A stretch of 64,000 nt of DNA. It comes from Mermis nigrescens. Its lineage: Eukaryota > Nematoda > Enoplea > Mermithida > Mermithidae. Where the stretch lies: assembly GCA_036768485.1 (NCBI GenBank), contig JAVLUZ010000507.1:186001-250000 (forward strand), written 5' to 3'. The notes below the pieces were generated by a model. The model searched no databases, was not told where the DNA came from, and saw only the letters and a program-made list of their open reading frames with translations. Below are positions 1 through 12,215 of this stretch, piece by piece. A program made the position numbers and the translations under genes. Each line of letters opens with the position of its first letter. Positions within the stretch are counted from its first letter, which is position 1.

Positions 1-1104
1 GCAGAGCGCCGGAAAAATTTAGACATTTTACCTTTTTGAAACGCAACTTCGCATTACAAAATTAGTCCGAATTCGGCGCGAAGCGTCGGAAAATTTTGAA
101 ATTCAATTTTTCGTGAAACGCAATTTTGCATTACCAAAATTGTCCAAAATTTGCCGCGGCTTGGAGCATCAATAACAAGTAATAAAATTAAATCAATTCG
201 GCGCAAAGTGCCGAAAAATTTTGCAGATTTCACCTTTTGAAACGCAATGTTGCATCGCAAAAATGGTTCGAATGCGGCGCGAAGCGCTGGAAAATTTTGA
301 AATTTAATCTTTGTGAAACGCAATTTTGCGATCACAAAAATTGTCAAAAATTCAGCGCGGCCTAAATATCAATAACAATGTTACGTCAAAGGATGAAAGA
401 CTGACGTTTACTCACATAAAACAAGGTGTGACAGACAAGTATGTATTTTTTATGCATCGATGTGTAGAAAATCACAAAAATACATCATGTGTTTTATTTT
501 GACCTGACTGAATTATTATTAATTCTAATTAGGCATTACTTACTTCTAGTATAATCTCTGAATTATGCATTACTTACGTACCGATTTTTAGAGAGCCCAG
601 TAACCGATTCGGTTGCCGGGATTTAAAATTGGCTGATCCCAGCAACAGATTTTGGACCACAGCAAACCGTATTTTGGACTCCAGCAATTACAATTTTTAG
701 AACCCCTGCAACCGGTTTTGTAGCCCATGTGGTTCGAAGACCACGGCAACTCGACGGTGTAGGGACCCCTCAACTCATTTTTAGACCTAGCAACCGATTT
801 TTAGGGACTCGAGCAACCGATTTTTGAAGCCCCAGCAACTGATTTTTGGGCCCCGGCAATCGATTTTTCAGCCTTCAGCAATCGATATTTGAGCCCAGCA
901 ACTGATTTTTGGATCTCAGCAACCAATTTTTGGACCCCAGCAACCGATTTTATCTTGCCCCGTTGGCGGCACCTCATCTTGTAAAATGCCTAAAAGTTTT
1001 TGTAGAAAACATAGGGTGCAACTGGTGGACCCACCTGCTGGTACCGAACCTCGCTCGTGTGCTGATACCCGGTTGAACCTGGTTGAACCCCTTGCCCAGG
1101 TGTG
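1..1104. mobile_element. End of a composite array-bearing DNA transposon (copy 1)
   Basis: This is the right-hand part of the same element that is complete at 54,215-57,396. Positions 1-360 hold degenerate units with GGCGCGAAGCGCC-type cores and GCAATTTTGCATTACAAAA boxes. Positions 370-590 are unique spacer matching 55,920-56,130. Positions 590-1,000 are short repeats with the core CAACCGATTTTTGGACCCC. The last 100 bp match the end of the complete copy and finish in CCTTGCCCAGGTGTG at 1,104. The element interrupts the LINE that follows. Its other end lies outside the window, so the duplication AAGTCTCA expected from 1,105 cannot be confirmed. Confidence 0.75.
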
Positions 1105-2450
1105 AAGTCTCACCCCACTTCCAGCATCGAAACTTTTGCCCATTTCTCCATAGGCACGAACCAAGCTTTTGGTGTTAGTGTACATTCTCGGAGCATAGTC
1201 TGACCAGCTTTTTTGCTGGAATTCACTAGCTGCTAAGAGTTCCCTAGATGCCACTTTCCTACGATACGCTGTCAAATGCAGAAGAAAAAACCGTAGCGCC
1301 GGCCGATGATAGTGCTGACGGAACGTGCCTTGCTCATAGTAGTCCGCCTCAATGAGCGAAACATTTGGTCTGCACAGCCTGCGTCCCAGTCCTGAATAAC
1401 CGGCCTGATTTTCTCTTTACGAGTGTCACAAATAAGGTCCCATGCGTCAAAGCATAATTTTTTCCATAATTTTGTAGACAGTGTTATGGCGCAGTTGTTC
1501 CTATCGCCTTTTGTGCATATAGGTATAAATGATTGCGGGTTTGCCAGGCTCCTTGAACTTATCCTTTCTTCGATCCATATCACGCGAAGCAATTTGAGCA
1601 AGCAGTTTGTAGCAGCGGGGTCGACTCGGCTTGTAGAACTCAGGTAGGAGCTCATCTGGTCGCCAGCTGATTTGTTGTTCCTGAGACTATACTTGACTGC
1701 TGCTAAAGATTTCTTCTATCGTAGGCGGTTCATCTGAGATTGAATGCATCACTCTGCTAGGTAAAATGCCTCATGTTGGTTGGGGCAGCTGCGACAGTGG
1801 TTGGAAGCGGCCGGTTCAGTAGGGCCAGAGAAGTAATTTGTCCAACAGCTTAAGAGTTTGTCAACTTTTGTGTAACTCAGCATCACCACAGGCATTTCTG
1901 ATCGAGCTGCTGGATAGGTGGCGAAAATTTTCGATATTGAGTTTATAAGCGGTTGACCAGCCCTAGAATCACCCCTATTTTGGGCTGTCTCCAGTTCAGC
2001 AGCACGTGCATTGCAATAATTTGCTCTGTCAGCTCTCGCAAGTGTTTTAACCCTTTTTGGCTAGCTCTCTAGCAAGCGGGAAATTGCTGTTGTTAAGCGC
2101 AGTTTGCCTGCTTTTTGATGTATCCAAGGTATTTTCAGTTATCCAGCCATGTTCGACTTTCTTTACATATCCTATAGTTGTTTTTGCCGCATTGTGCAGG
2201 GCATTTTTGAGGTGATTCCACCTGCCTTCCACAGTATTGTCAGGCGTAGATAAATTTATATTATTGTTTAGCGTTTGGCAAAAGCAGCACGATTTTCAGA
2301 CAAGATCAACTAGCGGTATTGGACCTTTTGGTGATACTTGGCTTTTTCCTGCTGACAATCTGTGTAGCCTGATCTTGGCCGTTAGCAGAGTATAATCCGT
2401 CACAACATGAATACCCCAGTAGGCCCGCGCCAAAACATAATATGAGAATA
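1105..2450 (-). pseudogene. Decayed non-LTR retrotransposon (endonuclease end to RT palm)
   Basis: Minus-strand frames give, in order: the end of an APE-type endonuclease (TLLTAKIRLHRL near 2,340), a linker of the type WNHLKNALHNAAKTTIG (2,230-2,180) followed by WITENTLD, a linker with NKSAGD (about 1,670), an RT segment with KGDRNNCA (about 1,500) and GCADQMF (about 1,370), then KSFDAGSGVR just before 1,105, which corresponds to the GVRQG block of reverse transcriptase. The order fits an RTE/CR1-like LINE. Several frameshifts and stops show it is dead. The RT palm is cut at the GVR block by the element ending at 1,104, so the catalytic YADD box is not present here. Confidence 0.7.
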
Positions 2451-3147
2451 AAACTGCTAAATCTTATTGTCAAAATGAAACAAAAAATGGATGGAGAAAA
2501 CATAACTAAAAAGTTAAAAATTATGGGCCCCAAGCATCGAAGATAATCCATCCTATAACGGTTTAAGCTCTGGAAGTGAAATAAGTTTGTAGTGTAAACT
2601 TTATACATTAACAATAAATAAATAATGCAAACTTCGCACAACTTCAACTAATTTGTGCTTTCCTTTCTCACTGAGCAAATATTCGAGCGGCATGACAACA
2701 GGATCAACAAAAACTACTTGAATAGACAGACAGAAATCAAAGATTGACCTCTTGAATCCAGAAGTTTGCAGTATCTAAAGCTAGAGCTTTTCTAATTTGT
2801 TTACAAAACACATTGAACATTACAACAAAAAATTCTCCCCTCACTGTGTCCACACAATGAAGCTGATCACGATAAATTTACTTACGATGAATTTTACCTG
2901 ACAATGAGTTATGAAACGATGAATTTTCCAAAAAATCCCAACAGTCCCGTTTCTCTGTCCATCTCAATTCTCAGACCGTCCCGACTTTTCGACCACATTA
3001 CATGTTTTTAATACCTAACATTTTGATTCATTTTTTTACATTCTTCTGCTTACTCTTCTCTTAACCCGATTCATTTTATCTTGATTTTTATACCACTGTG
3101 AATGTTACTGTGTATAATACGGATAGCTAAGAAGCTGGATATATTTA
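2451..3147. other. No gene seen
   Basis: AT-rich sequence. A 113-codon minus ORF covers 2,306-2,647, but its lower part overlaps the LINE in another frame and its upper part is a hydrophobic run without a recognisable domain. Nothing else is supported. Confidence 0.5.
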
Positions 3148-3155
3148 GTCGTGTA

Positions 3156-4240
3156 CAGTGGCGGATCTAGGATTTTCCCGGGCGGGGGGGGCGGTATCCC
3201 AACTTTTCCAAAAACAGTCAAGAATAGGTCCAAAAAATTTGATCCTAACGCGCTAAATAACATTTTTCGGTGTTTTACATAGTATATTTTTACATAAAAT
3301 CACTTTTGACGAAATTTTGTGTGAAATTTTCGACAATTTTGTGTGAGAAAATCATTAACTTTCTTTTTGACTTTGATTAAAATCTGGCGCGAAGCGCCGG
3401 AAAAATGTGTGAAATTAAGGCGGATATATGTACGTCTAGAAACAGTGTTTTTTGTACAAAGGTCACGTTTGTACATGAACAGAGATCATCCCCAAAAATC
3501 TTTGTATATTTTGTACACACAAATTTTTGGGTGCTATAATATGGTACAGTAGCGATTTTAGTGTGGTAAAAACAGGGAGTTCAACTTTTTGCAGTGTATT
3601 TTAGCTAAATTCTGGGTCTCTAAGGTCAGCAAATCACTAAGAATCGTCGTAAAACGGTGCGAAGCGCCGAAAAATTTGACATTTTACCTTTTGAAATGCA
3701 ATTTCTGCTATTATAAAGATATATAGAAGATGCAATCACTCATTCCGGCGCGAAGCGGAAAAATTTGTCGGAATTTTTAGACCTTTTTTGCAATTTTTGT
3801 CTTCCCGTAAATCTTTGTACATGTAAAAAGACGGTCCCGAAAAGTCTTTGTACATCGGAAAAAATCTCTGCCCGAATACGAAAAAAATCGTGTCTAGAAG
3901 CATGATTTGCACAAGCTTGATTTCTTGTATTTATAGCATTTCATGCGAAAACATCGAAATTTTAAATTGAAAATAGAAGAAAACTATGCAAAAATAACTC
4001 TTTCTGCTGTTAAAATTGTTTCGAAACCTACATGAACAGAATGGAGACTTCCAGGAAGGAAGTGAATAAATGTCATTAATAGATATCATCCGGCGCGCAG
4101 CGCCGGAAAGAAGTTGAGAAATTATGGTCACTGACGGCTAAAAATCATTGCGAATTGCATATCGACATTCTTTATCTCGCCAAATATTTTTGGCCAATCC
4201 GGGGACGGCGGCCGCCCCCGCCCCCTTACATCCGTCCCTG
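3156..4240. mobile_element. hAT-like non-autonomous element with perfect 8-bp TSD
   Basis: The left end is CAGTGGCGGATCTAGG and the right end is the reverse complement of CAGGGACGGATGTAAG. The element is bracketed by GTCGTGTA at 3,148-3,155 and again at 4,241-4,248, a perfect 8-bp duplication as expected for hAT-type transposition. No transposase is visible. Inside are several GGCGCGAAGCGCC-type palindromes and GTACAAAG boxes, shared with the tandem block at 18.8-19.5 kb. Related copies are at 14,662 and 18,140, and a split copy flanks the Polinton nest. Confidence 0.85.
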
Positions 4241-4248
4241 GTCGTGTA

Positions 4249-5660
4249 CCAGTCAACGAGGTCGAAGAAGCGGGGATTGACGGAGAATTGAGACGGACAG
4301 AGAAACGAAATTTTTCATTTACATTCACTCCCTTTTTACGTTAGGCTACTGCATAAAAAGCGAATAATGGCTTAAAATTGACAATTTTGACAGGGTAGCG
4401 CGTTGCCTGGCGCGTCTTGGCCACCGAGGGCACGGACACAGGCGAATAAGCAACCTAATCTTCTTCTCTTTGTGGGGCGAAAAATCACTAAAAATGCTAG
4501 AAAGTTCTATTCTGAGACGTCGATCAGATTCTCAGATGGGAACCTGTGTAACTTTCAAAACCATATGCAAGCTCAAGTGTAATTTGGCGCAAAAGCCGTT
4601 ACGAATTTTATTACAACAATTGTATTCACTGACATGTTTTCCTTACAGAATTCTGGTGTATGTACACGAGCACTTTTTTTGTTAATATGTAGACGAAGTA
4701 CGAACAAATAAATATTATGCTGTAAAAATTTAATTTTTATCTCATTTTCAATGATTTCTTTCGATTATTGCTTGCGTAGGTCCCAGCTCCTTGGCCGGAC
4801 CTGGCACAGGTCTACTTTTGAGTGAATATTGTGGAGTGCAAATTGGTTTCAGTCAGAAACTGTTTTTTAAATTATAATTAGTTTTTCGCCGTAGCGGAAA
4901 GCATAGGCATATAGCAAAGGTGAACATGGTTGAAAACAGTTAGAGATGCCAGATAACTGTGCAATCTGGGTCCGGTTTCTATAAAATGTGGCTCCAGGCT
5001 TAAAGCTAGGAAGTGTTCAATTCTGATGTCGCATTTTCCATTATTGTCATTGGTTTAAGCTTGGTTAGCCCCGGTTTACCATCATGTTTTTGCAGTCGAA
5101 GTGCACCATCATAGCAAAAACTCTTAATCCATATTGCTACACCGTCTTTACATGCTGTGACAGTTATTAAATTAATTTAGTGTAATTTTTTATGCTCTTT
5201 CTAAATATTTTTGTTATTTTCTGTGAAAATTATTCTTGAAAGAGGTACAAATAAAAAACCATTACAATGCATAAAAATTGGCGCCTGGTGGATATTCATG
5301 CAAAAACAAGGAAAAAATAGATTTCTGTTGCGTTAAACACAACCAGGAGAAAGAAATAAACACTAAATTTTTCATTAGAAGCTTATTTTCCCATTTTGAG
5401 TTTTAACATTTTGAGTTATTTTGATGTCGCTGTAAATAGGCCAACCATTAAAAACGATGTAACTGGAGCCAAAATGAGGCTGGACAAAGTTTTGAACACG
5501 TGGATAAGGAAGAACTGAAAAATGTCAATAAAGTCATTCATTATGCCTAAGGAATTGGAATATCGAATTTCTTCCTGTGTGCATGCGTTGGGGATAATTG
5601 CTGCATGACTCATTTAAAATTCATTCCTTCTGCATGCACTCATACCGAGATGATAGTATG
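4249..5660. other. Intergenic stretch with two weak terminal-exon candidates
   Basis: No clear gene. Two plus-strand spots look like 3' splice sites followed by short open frames: TTTTCCTTACAG near 4,650, with AATAAA near 4,709, and GTTTTTGCAG near 5,096, with an open frame of about 24 codons. Neither has a recognisable protein or a phase-compatible partner exon that I could find. Confidence 0.25.
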
Positions 5661-5874
5661 ACGTGGCTGCGCAGATTGTGACCCGCTTGACCCATCGTCC
5701 CGCTAGACCCACCGTCCCACTAGACCCACTTTTTCGTCCCGCTAGACCCACCGGAAGTCTCGTTAGACCCACCACGTGCATAATGAGCTGTCCCACTAGA
5801 CCCACCATTTTGCGACCGTCCCGTCCCGGCCCAACCCGTAAATCCTACTAATGAAAAAGATAGGGAGAAAGAAA

Positions 5875-6345
5875 TAGCATGATAAGCATATAGGTAACCA
5901 CACACGGAGCCTGGACCATGACAATCATAAGTAATAACACCCGGAGCCTGGGAGAAACGGCGAAACCGTGATACGCATAGGTAACCACACCCGGAGTCCG
6001 GGAGAAACGGGAGAAACGGCGAAACCATGATAAGCATAGGTAACCACACCGGAAGCCTGGGAGAAACGGGAGAAACGGCGAAACCATGATAAGTATAGGT
6101 AACCACAACGGGAGACTGGGAGAAACGGGAGAAACGGCGAAACCATGATAAGCATAGGTAACCACACCGGGAGCCTGAGAGAAACGGGAGAAACGGCGAA
6201 ACCATGATAAGTATAGGTAACCACACCCGGAGACTGGGAGAAACGGGAGAAACGGCGAAACCATGATAAGCATAGGTAACCACACCGGGAGCCTGGGAGA
6301 AACGGGAGAAACGGCGAAACCATGATAAGCATAGGTAACCATACC
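5875..6345. repeat. 59-bp tandem array, about 7 units
   Basis: The word GAAACC followed by (C)ATGATAAG recurs at 5,962, 6,021, 6,080, 6,139, 6,198, 6,257 and 6,316, exactly 59 bp apart. Each unit also contains one or two GGGAGAAAC words and TAGGTAACCACACC. Because 59 is not divisible by 3 and the unit lacks stops on the minus strand, all three minus frames stay open; the apparent long proteins are artefacts. Confidence 0.9.
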
Positions 6346-6480
6346 CGGAGAAACGTTTCTCCCGGGAGAAACGTTTCTCCCACCGGGAAAATTTTGATGG
6401 GAGAAACGTTTCTCCCGGGAGAAACGTTTCTCCCTCCGGGGAAATTTTGATGGGAGAAACGTTTCTCCCACCGGGGGAAA
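6345..6480. repeat. Five perfect 18-bp palindromes
   Basis: GGGAGAAACGTTTCTCCC, or a copy one base short, occurs five times, in two adjacent pairs and one single, separated by CCGGGGAAATTTTGAT-like spacers. The 18-mer is its own reverse complement and could extrude as a cruciform. Confidence 0.85.
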
Positions 6481-6649
6481 CACTAGTAGGATTTACGGGT
6501 TGGCCCGTCCCGCTGAGTCCCACTGTCTCGGAAGACCCACCCGAAAAGAATGAAGACATACATATTACATGTGAAGTGAAAAGTAGTTATCAAGACGCTT
6601 AAGTGAATTCTGCAAAATTTTTTGTAATCATTAATTTAAAAGCAAGCTT

Positions 6650-7900
6650 GAGGTGTGTGACAGTCAATAACAAGCGGTTAGTTTATTTTCACGAATGTGC
6701 AATTGTATATAATTACCATAGGTACTTCAATCGAATATGACAAGTCGATAGGTACATTAAAAATCAGCAACTAATTGATAAGGATCAATAATTAATAATT
6801 TATACGCATTAAAAATCAGCAACTAATTAATAAGAATCAATAATAAATAGTTTATACATTCATTAATTAGAAGTTGATGATTCAATTTGGTTTTAATTAA
6901 TTTATTATATGTGTAATTATTTAGGAGTCAATTAATTAAGATTAATTAATTAGAATTAAATTAATTAATAAAGATTTAATTAATCAACACCTAATTGATC
7001 AATCAAGAGCCAAATTATTAGTAAATTAAATTATTAATTTTTATTAAATAACTAGGAGCACTTAATTAATTTAGAGTTATTTAATTAATTAATTTTGATC
7101 ATTAATTAGTCAAGACTATTTAATTAATAAAAAAGATTAATTGGGGTTTTATTACTATAATATATAATTAATGAAAATAATTAATTAAGAGTAATTTATT
7201 ACTTAATCTAACCTAATTTATCATATGCGTGCAATCGATTCAGATTAAATTAATTAGTTATTAAAGAAATAGGTTAATTAATCACGGAATTAAACATTTA
7301 ATTAATTATTTGATTTTGATTACTTACTTAACAGTAATTGATTCATTAATCAAGAGTCAGTTAATTAAATAAATAAGAGTTTAATCGATTGATCAGTTAA
7401 TTAATCAATTTCAGTTGATTATTTTGACGGTAATTAAATGATTATGACTTAGTTAATCAATTAAGTAGGAGCTTATTTAATTGAGCAATGATTAATTAAT
7501 TTAATTTTGATTCTTTAATGAGGTATTTAATTAATTATGACTTACTTATTTAGTTAGGTTTAATAAATTAGAACTGATTAAAACTTTTAAAATCTGAAAA
7601 TGATTAAAAAATTAATGAAACGAATTTAAAAATTAATAGAAGAAAAATGAATAAAGGCATTTTAAAATAAATTAATAAGCATAAACTACATACAGCCTGA
7701 GTTTTAAAAATAATCAAGACGCTTAAGTGAAGAACATTTTGCGATGGCTGGTTACTTACCATTGCCAAACACATGCACGCACGCACGTACATATCTTCTT
7801 TGCATGTTATAATTTGTAATGTACACAATTTCATGCAATAATATACAAAATTTATTTATTTATTAATTTAATTAAATTTAGTTATTTTTTAATTAATCAT
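6650..7900. repeat. TTAATTAA-rich low-complexity block
   Basis: About 1.2 kb dominated by TTAATTAA, AATTAATT and related words, with very low GC. It forms the interior of the 5.67-8.15 kb element. No coding signal. Confidence 0.75.
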
Positions 7901-8148
7901 TTACATATTTGACTAAACATATATACATGAATGGATGCACTTTGCAAGCGTTTCTGTTTTTGCTGATAAGCGTACATAATTTTCTTCTCTGGTGGGTCTT
8001 CCGAGACAGTGGGTCTAGCGGGACGGTCGCAAAGCGGTGGGTCTAGCGGGACATCTCATTATGCACGTGGTGGGTCTAGCGAGACTTCCGGTGGGTCTAG
8101 CGGGACGAAAAGTGAGTCTAGCGAGACTGGACCGCTTCGCGCAATTCG

Positions 8149-9754
8149 TTTAAGATTACAGCTTGTGTTTCTGGTATAGTATTTCTCAGCAAAATGACCG
8201 AAACATCGCTTGAAAATATCTAAAAATATCGGGTAATGCGTAAGAAAATAGTAGTGTGCACGACTTATTTCCATTATAGTATCTGCATACGCAAGATAAC
8301 TTTTTACATGTGTGTATCATTGATACATATACATATGTGGTTACGTCTGCCATTTCCCGGCTTGAAATTTCGGGAAGATATAGAGGTTGATTTTTATGAG
8401 GCAGAAGAATAGCCTTTTCATGTTTAGCCAAAAATGACAAAAAAAACTTTTGAAATTGACTTAAAAAACGAAAGCCTTTCCGAAAGTTGGTCGAGTATGA
8501 ATAGAAATCACGGTTTCTGAAGTATGAGGGACGACTTATTTTGGCGGTCGCCTCGCCAACACCTTTTTCGAGGCAGGATATAAGTTGTCTCGAAATCAGC
8601 CTCTATTCCCTTAATTTAATGCCTTAACTACTTGAAAAATGGAAGTTCTTAAACATGATACTACCGAAAGAGCGTACACATATTCCGAACTTCCAGCTGA
8701 TATTACTGATATTTTTTAGGTTTATTTAATACAAATCAGACCCTTACTTGGTTCTACAAAATAATAAACTTTTGATCAATCTCAAATCAATAAGAGGGGG
8801 GCATTTATGATCTCAGAGGGTAGGGGTTGATCCCTTTGCAAGAAACTTTTCGCACCCTCTGACTTTCTGATTGTCCAAAAATTCTTACAACAGCATGTTT
8901 CAAATATTTTCTATGCGGTGTCATAGTTCGTAAGTATTATAGCAGTTTTCCCGAGTGCTTCTACTGCAACAGTCCTTTTTGATTATATTTTGTTCAATAT
9001 CTCTGAAATTTTTTGCAAATTTTTCAAAATTTTTCTTACAATCTATAGGAGAAAACAAAAATCGTCAAAAAGATAAAAAATTAAGCTTTAGACGCATATC
9101 CATCAGTTTTTAGTCTAAACGAAGAAAATTTCTAAAAGAAAGCAAGTTGAACCCAGACAAAAAAATCCTAACCAAATGGACGCGCGCTTATCATTTTTTT
9201 AGATTAATAACTTGTCGTTAACTAAAATCAAACCAAACCAAAAAAATCGGACCAAAACAAAATTTGGTTTGTTAAACATCAGTTCTCTTCAATCTCTTTT
9301 AAGACTTGATTTGAAAGTATTCCACCACTTTTCTCGCTTTGTAATTTCGGTATTTTCACATTTGTCGTCGAGTTGTACATGAGAAGGAAAATTCTGATTG
9401 CGATTTTAATTTTACGTAATTTTTAATTTTAATTAATTGTTTATTTTATTTAATTTTATTTAATTTTATTTTAGTTTTATTTTAATTTTAATTAAAATTC
9501 TAATTAAATTCTAATTCTAATCTGAATTCTATACTAATTCTAATTCGAAAATTCTAAGTCTTAATTCTAATTTCTGGCTGGGGGAGATGCGTGTACAACT
9601 TTTGGTGGGGAATACTTCATTCCCTTGTTACAGGCTCATTCTGCTGGTTTCATCATTGTCCTCCATTTTTATACAATTTTCTCGTTCTACCTTCATCTTC
9701 ATTATTAAATGCATCGGTTTGTTTGGCATATTAGTCTTTTGCTTTGGGTAAGCC
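8149..9754. other. No supported gene; AT-rich simple repeat at 9,405-9,570
   Basis: Mostly unique AT-rich sequence. Positions 9,405-9,570 are low-complexity TTTAATTTTA / TTCTAATTC repeats. A 26-codon ATG frame at 8,639-8,719 ends in TAG directly before GTTTAT; it is not called as an exon. Confidence 0.4.
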
Positions 9755-10425
9755 GACATTAGAGCGCGCGACATTAGAGCGCAGCGATATTAGAACGCAG
9801 CCATAATACATGTTTTTTCACGTAACTTTACAAAAGTTTTTATGCTAATAAATGAAAGAATTCGCCTGTTAACGCTTCACGGACAAAGACGAGTATGCCT
9901 TCGAAAAAGTCCCACTGTGTCTTACACTCGAGACTATTTGCAACGATTCATATACTTTCCGATTCAGAACTGGATACGCTTTCTTATTTTAACGGGGCAA
10001 AGTTAACTACCTACGCATGAATATCTCGGTATCAGGTAGTGATAAATGCATGCAGCTTCTTTTGTTTTGTAAAACAATGAACAGACTTTTGAATTTTTTC
10101 TTTACTTTCTGGTTGAGTTGTACACTGGTTGAATTAGTGGATGCATGAAAGTAGAAATTTTGTCTTTTTACTTACCTTCGGGAAAAGGACAGTAACTTTT
10201 GAAGCAGTAGTTTTTGTGTAACGCCATTATACCCTTTTCACTTATTTTCTTGACACATATTACGGTATTCATTTTCACAATTTTTTAATTGTACGCATTT
10301 ATTGTACGTTGTGCAAATAAAGCGTGAAATTTATTGCTGCAGTAAACAATCATAAAACTGCAGCAAATAAGCAAAAGGTCAAATTTGTGTAAAGTTATCC
10401 TGCATAATGTCGGTGCTCTAATGTC
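9755..10425. mobile_element. Small element with GACATTAGAGC inverted ends
   Basis: GACATTAGAGCGC is repeated at 9,755-9,800 and its inverse AATGTCGGTGCTCTAATGTC lies at 10,405-10,425. No clear target duplication. It contains a 54-codon plus ORF (9,842-10,006) with no recognised domain. It lies directly upstream of the first host exon. Confidence 0.5.
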
Positions 10426-10506
10426 TGCGTGCCTTTGCTTTGATCTCTATTTCGTAGTGTATTTTAAATGGTTATTTATTTTAATTTATATGCATGATGG
10501 CTGCAG

Positions 10507-10616
10507 GTTCCTGTTGTTTTCCCGAAAATGATTGAAGTCAAAGTCGATTTCGACAACTTTTTGACTACACGAATTGATACGTCACGCTTCGACGATGCAC
10601 TAGTTTTTAATAAAAC
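10507..10616 (+). CDS. Host gene, internal exon A (membrane protein)
   Basis: A 110-nt open stretch preceded by the acceptor GGCTGCAG and followed by the donor AAAAC/GTATGT. It reads VPVVFPKMIEVK and then KVDFDNFLTT-type acidic and polar sequence without a membrane segment. It begins in phase 0 and leaves two bases, exactly what exon B at 12,216 needs (one leading base). The upstream exon with the start codon was not found. The family is not recognised. Confidence 0.5.
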
Positions 10617-11715
10617 GTATGTCAATCTCCTCATTTCTGTATTACTCTCAATAAACACATATGGAGCTGCATTTTCGAATTAGGTAATTCGGAGAATGAA
10701 AAAAAGGGATTCATAGGTGTTCGAAATTCGGCAGAATGTGCCGAAAAAACAAAAAAGCGGCGCGTAAAGTATTTGTGCGAACAATTGCCCAATATTGATG
10801 AAGCTGCTGAGCTTTACAGTTGGGAGAATAGGCAGCTTTAAGATCTTTATTTTCTTAGGCCCCAGTTTTGTTTGAGATAAAATGAAAGTGTACTTTGCTT
10901 ACTTAACAGTTGCCTTGCTTGCATATTCAGCCTAAAAATTAAAAAAAAGCTTATTTGACGTCATCAGAGAGGGATAGCGTGAAAAACTAATTTTTTCACG
11001 GCAGGGCTAGGATGGTACAGGTGAATAATGTATAATGATTTTTAATGATACATTATTTTTAATAATGTTTAATGATTTTTAATAATATCATAATGACGCA
11101 TGATTTTTCATTACTTTTTTCATCTATTTAATTCCCCAAATAATTAATTATAAAGTGATAGTCAGCATAGATGCACCGCGTGGCCGGATTTGGGGTCATC
11201 TACAGCGTCTTTTTGGCACAAACTAACCCCAAATACTGGTGTAAATGCTAAAATTGTATGGAATTAATTTTGATTAAAAGTTAAGGATCAACTTCAGACC
11301 TGTTTTGCAGAAATTTAAATTTTTATTCTTTTTGTACCTTCGTTTTACCTTACATTTATCAGAAAATTTTCCGTCTTTTCATCTGGGGGTCCTGCCTAAA
11401 CACCACTTCCGACGTGCATGACTGGCCGCAGCTACTCTGCTACAAACCTATCACAGTCGTTTGATTATCCTTGGCCAGTCTCTAGTCTAATTATTCAAAA
11501 TTTGCCTCTGCTCATGCCGGGTTTTTGCATGACGTATGCTAAAGCGTTGACAACATTCTCACATTTGACGCAAAATTTGCTGAAATAGCAAGATTCGAAA
11601 TATGATTTTGGGCGATAGAAATGACTGTCTTCGGAAAAACGCAACTTCTCAATAAAAGCTAATTATTGGATCAATCTTTCACTGCATCTGGGAAAAGTAA
11701 GGGATCCGCCCATAC

Positions 11716-11945
11716 CATACGTGGGCAGCACCGAAATTCTGGGGGTGTATTTTTCAAAGGTCAAAAAAATGGTCTTAAAAATGATGGCATGGCAAAAAAC
11801 ACCATTTTTCAAAATTTCTCATCGAGTACTATCCATTGGCATAAAATACTGCGAAAAAACAAAAAATTTCTAAAAATTGAATTCTGGGGGATATCGGCCT
11901 TCTGGAGTGCATACCCCCCAACCCCCTTCCCCACGCCCACGTGTG
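11716..11945 (+). mobile_element. hAT-like MITE (CATACGTGGGC family) in intron A-B
   Basis: The ends are CATACGTGGGCAGC and the reverse complement of CACACGTGGGCGTGGGG. Flanks are GCCCATAC (11,708-11,715) and GCCCGTAC (11,946-11,953), an 8-bp duplication with one mismatch. The 110-codon plus ORF here is not a gene. Other copies: 15,538, 16,702, 20,474, 58,545, and a split copy around the Polinton. Confidence 0.8.
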
Positions 11946-12215
11946 GCCCGTACTCTAGTCTTGATCCGTGTCATGTGAAATGCGAAGGCTGCTAATTAAG
12001 ACGTCTGCACAATTTTTGCTGATCCTTAAGCGAACAGCAGCGCGGTTGACCTGAAAAATCTGGCCAGTGGCCTCCCGAACATTTTGAATTATTTTTTCAG
12101 CTTTTACCCTACATCATATAAACAAACGTTTTAATTTGTTACTCCAAATCAAAGTTGACTTTATTCCTCTTGAAAACTAGCCTGGTCGATGATTTCCCTT
12201 CACTTATTGTTGCAG

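Larger units (their letters stand above)
5826..6507. mobile_element. Array-bearing MITE inside the left inverted repeat
   Basis: It is bounded by an inverted repeat: GGCCCAACCCGTAAATCCTA at the left and its reverse complement at 6,485-6,504. GTCCC occurs on both outer sides and may be a target duplication. The contents are a 59-bp tandem array followed by a run of perfect palindromes. Confidence 0.65.
5669..8148. mobile_element. 2.5-kb element with long GC-rich inverted ends
   Basis: The left block (5,669-5,825, resumed at 6,508-6,545) and the right block (7,985-8,148) are reverse complements built from GGTGGGTCTAGCGGGAC-like repeats. The interior is very AT-rich (TTAATTAA words). The left inverted repeat is split by the array element at about 5,826-6,507; removing that insert restores colinearity with the right block (GACCGTCCC, then the GCTAGACCC / GCTGAGTCC word, then CTCGGAAGACCC). 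No transposase was seen. Confidence 0.7.

Noticed and set aside
5875..6345. CRISPR-like regular array
   Set aside because: The whole 59-bp unit is conserved, with no unique spacers; it is a satellite array in a eukaryotic MITE.
5720..6559. Three overlapping minus ORFs of 152-279 codons
   Set aside because: They are the three frames of a 59-bp tandem array without stops; the protein is a pure repeat artefact.
8639..8719. Possible first exon (26 codons from ATG) of the host gene
   Set aside because: Its length would give the phase needed before exon A and GT follows, but the last codon is TAG, so it cannot join as it stands.
9842..10006. 54-codon ORF
   Set aside because: Lies wholly in the small element with GACATTAGAGC ends; no recognised domain, so not called as a host gene.
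11666..11995. 109-codon plus ORF
   Set aside because: It is the translated CATACGTGGGC MITE; the same frame recurs in other MITE copies.
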